NCBI GenBank assembly: GCA_902795255.1 | Contig: CADBKS010000135.1 | Location: forward strand, 1-7,837 | From: an uncultured Chloroflexota bacterium | Lineage (GTDB): Bacteria; Chloroflexota; Anaerolineae; Anaerolineales; Anaerolineaceae | Reading direction: 5' to 3' | DNA: 7,837 nucleotides | Part shown: positions 1 through 5,308 of the stretch, in pieces | Position numbering within the stretch: the stretch's first letter is position 1 | Layout: each line of letters starts with the position of its first letter | Notes under the pieces: generated by a model | Seen by the model: the letters and a program-made list of their open reading frames with translations, nothing else | Databases searched by the model: none | Told to the model about the DNA's origin: nothing | Program-made: the position numbers and the translations under genes

Positions 1-1653
1 CCGATACCAGAAAAGATCGTCTTCGTATAATAATTGTCCTGCTTCTTCCGGAGGATCGATTCGTACAGGCAGTATGAGCACGGAGGACAATTCATTGTTG
101 AGGAAATGAGCGCTCACAGACTGAATTAATTCTTTGGGATGTGAACGCAGAATGTCTTTCAGCCCGGAAGAGGAATCATTTTCACCGACTGCTTTCCGGT
201 AAAGACTGACAAGGTATTGGTCCTCTGAAACGGCATTATATGCAGTAGTATTCGGGTGGATCCTCATCCAAACGGTCCATGGGGCGAAAACCAGAATAAT
301 GCCGATCATACTCAGAATGAAAGAACGCCATATGACGGAAGCCTTTTTCCCGGAACAGAAGAAAAGAAGCCAGACAGCAGGTATGATAACAAAGCACTGC
401 GTGCGAAGCAGCATTGATGCGCCGATGATCCCGCCGCAAAGTAAAGCGTTTACAGCTTTTTTGTCAGAACGGTACCATACAACGGCGGCCAATACCGCCG
501 CAAGTACAAGAAGCATCGTCGGCAGATCAGACATCAGCAGACGGGAATTTGATACCTGGACGAGATGGGTGATACGGATCGAGTAGATTTCGCGCCATAT
601 GATCCATACAGCTGCCAGCAATCCGGAAGATGTATGGCGCAGATATTTCCCTATCATGAAAATGATGACCGGAATCAACGCAAGAACAAGGATTTGCCCG
701 TTTGTAAGCTGCATGTAATCATTGCCAAATATCCAGTGGAGCAGGGCAAGAAATGCTGCATATAACGGACGGACAACGGTCAGCCCGTTTCGGAAACCAT
801 TCCCCAGCAGGATGCTCTGTGCCAGAAGATCATAGTGTTCCGCATCTGATGAGGGGTAGAAATTGTTGTTGGGAAGCCGGAGAGCAGGAACAAAATAGCT
901 GCGGCCTTCAAATGGTGCAGTTTGCCAAAAGTAGACTGCTGCGGCCCATAATCCGGCGCAGGCAAGAATACACAGGATCTTTCCGGATGTTTTGTGAGAT
1001 CTGTCCCCATTTTCTGCCAGCACGAACAGCGGCATCAGCGGATACAGAAAAAGCATTGGCAGGATCAGGTGTCCTTCAAGAAGCGATACTCCCTGCCTGT
1101 AAAAGGTTCCCGATATGGGATCAATACCCGTTCCGGTACGCAGCGCATAATAAATAGAGCCGGCCATCAGTAAAAATGCAGTTAGACCCCATATGATAGC
1201 AGGGACGGAAGACGTCTGATGATGCCAAAGCATCGCTGCTTTCTGTATGATAAGAATGATGACTGAAAGGACCGAAAATGCGAAACCCCAATACGAAAGG
1301 GGCAGCAGGCGCTCTAGCAAGGATCGTTCCAATGCAGTTTTCCCAATCGGAGGCGTCAGGAAAATCTTCCCAATTATGAGCAAAAAGATGATGAAATAGC
1401 TGATCGTTCCGGCTGCCAGCCCTGAGGAAAAGATATTCAGATCTTTTTTTACCATTGCGATAATTGCAGCAGTCAGACAGAAAAGGATCATGAGCGCCAT
1501 TGCACCGCACATGATGAGCTTCTGTTTAGACATGCCCATCCAGAAAGCGTTTCTTGCTTCGGACGGAAACTGAAAGACTTTCCACAGCGCATAAGCGCCG
1601 ATCCCTGCTGCGATTACCCAGAATAAACTCCAAACGATTTTTTTTATTTTCAT
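1..1653 (-). CDS. Multi-pass membrane glycosyltransferase, GT-C/family 39-like (3'-truncated by window edge)
   Basis: I translated the minus strand from an ATG at 1653 and found 551 codons with no stop up to the window edge, so the C-terminus is missing. A good ribosome binding site (AGGTGA) lies 5-10 nt upstream of the start. The protein is strongly hydrophobic, with likely membrane helices near residues 5-24, 46-67, 78-99, 120-137, 151-170, 195-213, 226-243, 321-336, 343-353, 377-393, 403-413, 419-433 and 446-461. A hydrophilic loop carries S-D-A-E-H-Y-D (269-275), followed by G-N-G-F (284-287) and R-P-L-Y (295-298). This is the arrangement seen after the first helix of ArnT/PMT-like GT-C enzymes, where the acidic residue in the first outer loop is catalytic. 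L-M-S-D-L-P (373-378) and L-R (416-417) also fit the family. By family, such enzymes move a sugar from a polyprenyl-phosphate donor to an envelope acceptor on the outer membrane face; donor and acceptor are unknown here. Oddly, about six helices precede the GT-C core. Family assignment is moderately sure, the exact role unknown. Confidence 0.8.
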   Translation of the reverse strand, partial: MKIKKIVWSLFWVIAAGIGAYALWKVFQFPSEARNAFWMGMSKQKLIMCGAMALMILFCLTAAIIAMVKKDLNIFSSGLAAGTISYFIIFLLIIGKIFLTPPIGKTALERSLLERLLPLSYWGFAFSVLSVIILIIQKAAMLWHHQTSSVPAIIWGLTAFLLMAGSIYYALRTGTGIDPISGTFYRQGVSLLEGHLILPMLFLYPLMPLFVLAENGDRSHKTSGKILCILACAGLWAAAVYFWQTAPFEGRSYFVPALRLPNNNFYPSSDAEHYDLLAQSILLGNGFRNGLTVVRPLYAAFLALLHWIFGNDYMQLTNGQILVLALIPVIIFMIGKYLRHTSSGLLAAVWIIWREIYSIRITHLVQVSNSRLLMSDLPTMLLVLAAVLAAVVWYRSDKKAVNALLCGGIIGASMLLRTQCFVIIPAVWLLFFCSGKKASVIWRSFILSMIGIILVFAPWTVWMRIHPNTTAYNAVSEDQYLVSLYRKAVGENDSSSGLKDILRSHPKELIQSVSAHFLNNELSSVLILPVRIDPPEEAGQLLYEDDLFWYR

Positions 1654-1854
1654 AATTTCACCTGCCGCAGATGTTATATTCCCGGATTCTCTGAGAGTGT
1701 GGCCCCGTGTTCATTGTGAGTTGGGATCTGTTCAACTGTATTTTTTGACAATGGCTTTTTTTTGATCAGACGGCTCCGAATTCGCGGGGCATAAGCTGAT
1801 GTATTTCAGGATAGGCTTCTGATCCTGCTATGTTTTTATTACAGGTAAAACCAG

Positions 1855-2586
1855 CTAATTGCATCCGTAAACGAATTTCGCATAAAAAATTTCAGTCCCG
1901 TTTTCAAGTTTAGCGCAGAATTCGGTGCCATCATCCGTCTGCCGTTTGAACCAGAAGAGTTTGTCACCTTCATAACATGAAACTTTGTAGTACAGATCTA
2001 TTTCTTTCGGGTTCATTTGTTCAAGCTCTGAACGTTTGAACAGACCGATCAGTGCACTGACATATGCAACGTTGTTCATATGCCCTTCAAAATCAATATC
2101 GATTGAGCGTACCGTATATTCAGCAAATGGTTCCCCGCTGAAATCTCCGCTGAAGCGATAAAAAGGTTCCGGCAATACGCTTTCCTGGCAGAATTCAAAA
2201 TCCGGATCATACAGTTTTTCCAGCATGTAGAGCCGGTTTGTATTGCGGTCGATGATTGCCCATTCTGTTGTACCCTCGATCAATAATTCACCGCCTTTTT
2301 TGACCGTATAATTTCTGCGTCCCCGGATCCTGTCGGGTTTTTCAGGCCAGGTGCTCAGTGAAACAGACTCGTTCACCAGCGGACGCCGGAAGATGCGTAC
2401 TTTGCTTTTGGATGTGACCCAGAACAGACCTTTGGGTGTCATAACGCTTGCGTCGTAATGGAAAAGCCTGGATTGTTCAGTCGCAATATTCTGAAACAGG
2501 TCAAAAATATCCGGATACCCGAGTTTCTCCGCATAATCGATTTCGCTCGGCTGAATTTTGATTTCAAGGGTGAGTTTGTTTTCCAT
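1855..2586 (-). CDS. Acyl-ACP thioesterase (FatA/FatB-type, double hot-dog)
   Basis: This 243-residue protein has the usual length and layout of bacterial acyl-ACP thioesterases, which hydrolyse fatty acyl-acyl carrier protein to free fatty acid in the cytoplasm. The first hot-dog half contains the typical W-V-T-S-K-S-K-V-R-I-F-R-R-P run (56-69) and S-T-W-P (78-81). The second contains the active-site strand D-I-D-F-E-G-H-M-N-N (163-172), and S-C (203-204) followed by E-G-D-K-L (206-210). Family members usually read D-x-N-x-H in the active-site strand and have a Glu before the Cys/Ser near G-D. Here the Asn is Glu167 and the usual Glu is Ser203, while Asp165, His169 and Cys204 remain. The start at 2586 is an ATG with only a weak AGGT-type binding site. 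A 201-bp gap separates it from the downstream glycosyltransferase gene, so an operon is possible but not shown. Fold assignment is firm; substrate chain length cannot be read from the sequence. Confidence 0.88.
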   Translation of the reverse strand: MENKLTLEIKIQPSEIDYAEKLGYPDIFDLFQNIATEQSRLFHYDASVMTPKGLFWVTSKSKVRIFRRPLVNESVSLSTWPEKPDRIRGRRNYTVKKGGELLIEGTTEWAIIDRNTNRLYMLEKLYDPDFEFCQESVLPEPFYRFSGDFSGEPFAEYTVRSIDIDFEGHMNNVAYVSALIGLFKRSELEQMNPKEIDLYYKVSCYEGDKLFWFKRQTDDGTEFCAKLENGTEIFYAKFVYGCN

Positions 2587-2625
2587 GCTTTACCTGTTCT
2601 TTATAGTTTTCTGCCTTTTTGAAGA

Positions 2626-2631
2626 ATTATA
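2626..2631 (-). promoter_or_regulatory. Possible -10 element for the thioesterase gene
   Basis: On the minus strand a perfect TATAAT lies about 40 bp upstream of the thioesterase ATG, a suitable distance for a short leader. No recognisable -35 hexamer sits 16-18 bp further upstream. The stretch is symmetric (ATTATAAT), so the plus strand also reads TATAAT, and A/T-rich chance occurrence is quite possible. Confidence 0.3.
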
Positions 2632-2673
2632 ATCAAAAATACGCGCGTTTGCGGAGATCATCCTCTTTATTAT

Positions 2674-2694
2674 TGATAGCGGACAAAGCTATCA
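2674..2694. repeat. Perfect 7-bp inverted repeat, operator or hairpin
   Basis: TGATAGC at 2674-2680 and GCTATCA at 2688-2694 are exact reverse complements around a 7-nt spacer. It lies 43-68 bp upstream of the possible thioesterase -10. It could be a regulator site for the minus-strand gene or a small RNA hairpin. No T-run follows on either strand, so it is not a standard terminator. Confidence 0.4.
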
Positions 2695-2841
2695 TATGTG
2701 AGTGAGTTCAACTGCTGAACCGCATCAGGAAAACCGGTTTATATGCTGAAATGCTGTTGCTGTCAGCAATGCCTTATTATTGAAAAAGACATCCACCATT
2801 ATTTTTAGGTAAATCTCATTAAGAGCTTGGGTACATAAATT

Positions 2842-2978
2842 GTGCTGTCTCAGGAACATTAACCGGGAATGAAGCTCCTGCTTCGAATAAATTCGGGGAA
2901 AGCCCGGTCTATAAGGAACGGGTATAAGACTTCCGGCAGACCTGCCTGATCAGCACCGGTTAATAAAACCGGGTGCTG
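2842..2978 (+). promoter_or_regulatory. Candidate structured RNA or switch-like leader element
   Basis: Several strong and mutually exclusive pairings overlap here. CAGCACCGGTT (2951-2961) pairs with AACCGGGTGCTG (2967-2978), an 11-bp hairpin with one bulged G. The same segment can instead pair upstream: CAGCAC (2951-2956) with GTGCTG (2842-2847), or CCGGTTAAT (2956-2964) with ATTAACCGG (2858-2866), a perfect 9 bp. ACCGGG (2862-2867) can also pair locally with CCCGGT (2903-2908), enclosing a small GAAGC/GCTTC tetraloop hairpin (2871-2884). GTCTATA (2907-2913) pairs with TATAAGAC (2923-2930) with one bulge. The 3' part, TTCCGGCAGACCTGCC (2931-2946), matches about 12 of 16 positions of the B12-box consensus as I recall it, and TTAAccGGGAAT (2859-2870) resembles the conserved 5' block of cobalamin riboswitches. 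The GGUGAAAAUCC-like and ACUGU blocks of that family are not visible. Transcription and ligand are unproven, and no B12-related gene follows. Confidence 0.3.
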
Positions 2979-3113
2979 CCTGTGGCTTATGCAAACGCAC
3001 AAACATTCGGGCAGCGCCACGCGAATCACGCCCTTCCGATTGTCATGAAAAGAACAAAGCGTGCTGTTATTGCAGCAATGGTGTGTTTGCGGTTTATTAT
3101 GAGAGAAAAAATA

Positions 3114-3141
3114 AAAAGGTACGGAAAAGGTACGGAAAGGT
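3114..3141 (+). repeat. 11-bp tandem direct repeat upstream of the ffh promoter
   Basis: AAAAGGTACGG occurs at 3114-3124 and is repeated exactly at 3125-3135, followed by a partial third copy AAAGGT at 3136-3141. The 11-bp period is about one helical turn, so equal faces of the DNA are presented. The array ends about 22 bp upstream of the -35 hexamer. It may bind a regulator of the ffh promoter, or be simple slippage in an A/G-rich tract. Confidence 0.55.
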
Positions 3142-3162
3142 CACATTTCTTTAAGAAAAGGG

Positions 3163-3189
3163 TTTACACAATTCACGAAAATGTGTAAA
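3163..3189. repeat. 8-bp inverted repeat overlapping the ffh promoter
   Basis: TTTACACA (3163-3170) and TGTGTAAA (3182-3189) are perfect reverse complements with an 11-bp spacer. The left arm contains the -35 hexamer and the right arm contains most of the -10. A dimeric repressor bound here would block RNA polymerase, so the repeat is a candidate operator. Some symmetry between TTTACA and TAAA-rich hexamers could arise by chance, but eight exact pairs is more than the promoter hexamers require. Confidence 0.5.
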
Positions 3190-3191
3190 AT
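3163..3191 (+). promoter_or_regulatory. ffh: Sigma-70-type promoter for the ffh cluster
   Basis: TTTACA (3163-3168) and TAAAAT (3186-3191) are separated by exactly 17 bp, each differing from the consensus at one position. Transcription would start near 3198, leaving a leader of about 35 nt before the ffh ATG with its AAGGA binding site at 3221-3225. This is the best promoter I can see in the window and probably drives ffh and the genes packed behind it. Confidence 0.75.
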
Positions 3192-3232
3192 TCTAAAGGT
3201 TTTTTGGGTTGTGACCCGATAAGGAACAGATT

Positions 3233-4555
3233 ATGTTTGAGAGTCTTGCAGAACGATTTGATAAAATTTTTTCTTCACTGAAGCGCAAAGGAAAACTGTC
3301 TGCGGCAGATGTTGATACTGCGATGCGGGAAGTTCGGATCGCGCTTCTTGAGGCCGATGTCCATTATTCGGTCGTCAAGAAATTCATTGCCGATGTAAGG
3401 GAACGCGCAATCGGGACTGAAGTTTCCGAAGCACTGAATCCCGGACAGATGGTCATTAAAATCGTAAATGAAGAGCTCAAGAAAACGCTTGGCGAACCGG
3501 AAAAATTAAACCTCATCGGTGAAAAACCGCGGGTGATCATGTTTGTCGGGCTTCAGGGTTCCGGTAAAACGACCCATTCTGCTAAAGTCGCGAATATGCT
3601 CCGCAGCCAGGGCGAAAGAGTTCTGCTGGTCGCAGCAGATCCGTATCGTCCTGCTGCCGTAAAACAGCTTCAGACACTCGGCCAAAAGATTAATGTTGAA
3701 GTCTTCCATAAACCCGGCGTAATGCCGCCTGAATTGGCGAAACAGGCTTACGATTATGCCAGAAAAGGCGGCTTCAGCGTAATGATCGTTGATACGGCAG
3801 GCCGTTCCCAGCTGGATCAGGCGTTGATGGACGAATTGCAGGCGATTCAGCGGAATATTCCGATCAATGAGATCCTTCTGGTCGTTGACTCGATGATCGG
3901 TCAGGAAGCGCTGAATGTTGCTGAAGGTTTCCGCGATAATGTAAATATCACCGGTCTTGTCCTTTCTAAAATGGACGGCGATTCCCGCGGCGGTGCGGCG
4001 ATATCGATTCGGAGTGTGACCGGCGTGCCGATCAAATTCATCGGTACCGGCGAAGGTATTGATGCAATTGAAGCCTATGATCCGTCACGTTTATCCTCCC
4101 GTATTTTGGGAATGGGTGATATTATTGGATTAATTGAAAAAGCGGAAGCAGCTTTTGATGCGGAGAAGGCTGAAAAGCAAACGAAGAGAATGTTCTCCGG
4201 GCAGTTTACGCTCGAGGATTTTTCCGATCAGTTGAAAAGCATGAGGAAGATGGGCCCGCTGAGCAAGATTTTTGATATGCTCCCGGGGGATCTCGGTAAG
4301 GCAGCCCGTCAGGTTGATCCGAAAGAAGCTGAAAAATCAATTAAAGTAACAGAAGCGATTCTGAGTTCGATGACTCCGTTTGAGCGGAAACATCCGGATG
4401 TGCTGAATGCAAGCCGGAAACGCAGGATCGCCGCCGGTGCAGGCGTGGATGTGCCCGCAGTCAACAGGCTGCTGAAACAATTCCGCGACTCACAGAAAAT
4501 GATGAAGATCGTTAAAAAGACAGGCGGAAAGGGTCTTTCCGGTCTGTTTCACTGA
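3233..4555 (+). CDS. ffh: Signal recognition particle protein Ffh (SRP54 GTPase)
   Basis: Ffh binds the SRP RNA and signal sequences emerging from the ribosome and delivers the complex to FtsY at the membrane; GTP hydrolysis in the Ffh-FtsY pair releases the cargo. The 440 residues match the usual length. The N domain covers about 1-95. The G domain shows the P-loop G-L-Q-G-S-G-K-T-T (106-114), A-A-D-P-Y-R-P (134-140), D-T-A-G-R (187-191), S-K-M-D-G-D (245-250, normally T-K-x-D) and G-T-G-E (271-274). The M domain (about 306-440) has the finger-loop G-P-L-S-K-I-F-D-M-L-P-G (341-352) and the RNA-binding segment R-K-R-R-I-A-A-G-A-G (395-404). The conserved G-S-G there reads G-A-G. The ATG is supported by AAGGA 7 nt upstream and a strong promoter. 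It is the first gene of the translation cluster, with rpsP 104 bp downstream. Confidence 0.98.
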   Translation: MFESLAERFDKIFSSLKRKGKLSAADVDTAMREVRIALLEADVHYSVVKKFIADVRERAIGTEVSEALNPGQMVIKIVNEELKKTLGEPEKLNLIGEKPRVIMFVGLQGSGKTTHSAKVANMLRSQGERVLLVAADPYRPAAVKQLQTLGQKINVEVFHKPGVMPPELAKQAYDYARKGGFSVMIVDTAGRSQLDQALMDELQAIQRNIPINEILLVVDSMIGQEALNVAEGFRDNVNITGLVLSKMDGDSRGGAAISIRSVTGVPIKFIGTGEGIDAIEAYDPSRLSSRILGMGDIIGLIEKAEAAFDAEKAEKQTKRMFSGQFTLEDFSDQLKSMRKMGPLSKIFDMLPGDLGKAARQVDPKEAEKSIKVTEAILSSMTPFERKHPDVLNASRKRRIAAGAGVDVPAVNRLLKQFRDSQKMMKIVKKTGGKGLSGLFH

Positions 4556-4563
4556 GCCTAAGA

Positions 4564-4632
4564 CCAATTCACTCAGACCCGGCACATCCCTTCAGTGCAA
4601 CCCTCAGTGAATTTGGCATCAGGCAACCTGAT
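4564..4632 (+). promoter_or_regulatory. Hairpins in the ffh-rpsP gap
   Basis: CCAATTCACT (4564-4573) pairs with AGTGAATTTGG (4606-4616), ten base pairs with one bulged T, and encloses GCAC/GTGC (4582-4585 and 4595-4598). A second perfect hairpin, ATCAGG-CAA-CCTGAT, spans 4618-4632, just before the rpsP binding site AGGAGA (4645-4650). CTCAGTGAA (4603-4611) could alternatively pair over 9 bp with TTCACTGAG at 4548-4556, which covers the end of ffh and its stop codon. No T-run follows either hairpin, so this looks more like RNA processing, stability or translational control than termination. Confidence 0.45.
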
Positions 4633-4659
4633 AAATAATATAATAGGAGATACCTTAGA

Positions 4660-5013
4660 ATGGTAAAAATTCGTTTACGTCGTCAAGGTCTGAAGAAGCA
4701 GGCATCTTTTCGTCTCGTCGCAGCTGATAAAGAAAGCCCGCGCGATGGTCGTTTCCTGGAGATTCTCGGCAGCTATAATCCGCGCACAGAACCTTTCACC
4801 TTTGATGTGAAGGAAGACCGCATTTATTATTGGCTTTCCGTTGGCGCACAGCCGAGCGAATCTGTCGCGAAACTCTTCAAATCTGTCGGTCTGGATGAAC
4901 GCTTTGCCCGCGTTAAGGCTGGCGAAGACTGCGAAAAAGTTCTTGCGGAAGCGAAAGAATATTACGCCAATCGTCCTGTCGAAAAGAAGACCCGCCTGGC
5001 CTCCCGCAAATAA
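4660..5013 (+). CDS. rpsP: 30S ribosomal protein bS16
   Basis: bS16 is an assembly protein of the small ribosomal subunit that binds 16S rRNA early. The N-terminus M-V-K-I-R-L-R-R-Q-G (1-10), R-L-V-A-A-D-K-E-S-P-R-D-G-R (18-31), L-G-S-Y-N-P (36-41) and Y-W-L-S-V-G-A-Q-P-S-E-S-V (57-69) are hallmarks of the family. At 117 residues it is longer than the common 80-90; the extra part is a charged C-terminal tail (from about 85) rich in Glu and Lys, as seen in several bacterial groups. AGGAGA at 4645-4650 gives a good binding site 9 nt before the ATG. It lies 104 bp after ffh and 21 bp before khpA, the standard order. Confidence 0.98.
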   Translation: MVKIRLRRQGLKKQASFRLVAADKESPRDGRFLEILGSYNPRTEPFTFDVKEDRIYYWLSVGAQPSESVAKLFKSVGLDERFARVKAGEDCEKVLAEAKEYYANRPVEKKTRLASRK

Positions 5014-5034
5014 AATCAGTGAAAGAGTGTACCA

Positions 5035-5307
5035 GTGCAGAGAAATAATTCCGCTAAAGTTGATTACGCTAAAGACCTTGTGGAATATATTGCACTTTCA
5101 CTGGTGGATGATCCAAGCAGCGTGCAAGTTTCTCAGGAAAGAAATGGTGGACGCGTTCGCTTAGAACTTCATGTTGCAAAGGAAGACATGGGGAGAATCA
5201 TCGGGAAAAACGGCCGCGTGGCGAATGCGATCCGAACCCTCCTTCGTGTCACTTCTGCCAGAGACGGAAGACAGGTGACATTGGACGTAATGGAGCCTGA
5301 AGCATAA
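5035..5307 (+). CDS. khpA: KH-domain RNA-binding protein KhpA (YlqC family)
   Basis: This 90-residue protein is a single type II KH domain. KhpA proteins bind RNA, often as partners of KhpB/EloR/Jag, and have been tied to cell elongation and RNA regulation in Gram-positive bacteria. The nucleic-acid-binding G-x-x-G loop is G-R-I-I-G-K-N-G-R (53-61, with G-K-N-G at 57-60), followed by A-I-R-T-L-L (65-70). The N-terminal D-L-V-E-Y-I-A-L-S-L-V-D-D-P (14-27) is typical. The start is a GTG 21 bp after the rpsP stop; no ATG is available in frame and the binding site is weak (an AAAGAG-like purine run), suggesting translation coupled to rpsP. Only one base separates its stop from the rimM ATG. The rpsP-khpA-rimM neighbourhood is the normal context and supports the call strongly. 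Confidence 0.95.
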   Translation: MQRNNSAKVDYAKDLVEYIALSLVDDPSSVQVSQERNGGRVRLELHVAKEDMGRIIGKNGRVANAIRTLLRVTSARDGRQVTLDVMEPEA

Positions 5308-5308
5308 A

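Larger units (their letters stand above)
2587..3232. other. Divergent intergenic region without a convincing gene
   Basis: This 646-bp stretch separates the minus-strand thioesterase from the plus-strand ffh cluster. I read both strands and found no frame with a believable start, binding site and family resemblance. No tRNA, SRP RNA, RNase P RNA or tmRNA hallmark was recognised. What it does hold is listed separately: a minus-strand TATAAT, a 7-bp inverted repeat at 2674-2694, a palindrome TTGCTGTCAGCAA at 2757-2769, a stretch with competing pairings at 2842-2978, a tandem repeat at 3114-3141 and the ffh promoter at 3163-3191. A 5'-AAACCGGTTT-3' palindrome is at 2731-2740. Confidence 0.7.

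Noticed and set aside
299..1510. Several open frames of 60-130 codons on both strands across the left region
   Set aside because: They overlap the continuous minus-strand membrane-protein frame and lack binding sites and family motifs; they are shadows of it.
1807..1827. CAGGAT/ATCCTG stem after the thioesterase stop as a terminator
   Set aside because: Only six base pairs with a 9-nt loop, and no U-run follows on the minus strand. The rest of the 1654-1854 gap shows no clear promoter or gene.
2860..3020. SRP RNA, 6S RNA, RNase P RNA or tmRNA in the ffh upstream region
   Set aside because: None of the conserved core motifs (for example the GGAAGCAGC-type SRP loop or the RNase P GAGGAAAGTCC block) is present, and no long end-to-end pairing was found.
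2973..3188. 71-codon plus-strand open frame starting at a GTG
   Set aside because: No binding site, no family resemblance, its start lies in the arm of a strong hairpin and its 3' end runs through the ffh promoter. It looks like non-coding sequence that happens to be open.
3046..3188. Short basic peptide from the internal ATG at 3046
   Set aside because: No Shine-Dalgarno sequence upstream, and it contains the 11-bp repeats and the ffh promoter, so coding is unlikely.
4613..4644. Promoter for rpsP (TTGGCA and TATAAT)
   Set aside because: The spacing to the perfect TATAAT is 20 bp, and transcription starting there would leave out the rpsP binding site; the 17-bp alternative has a poor -10 and the same problem.
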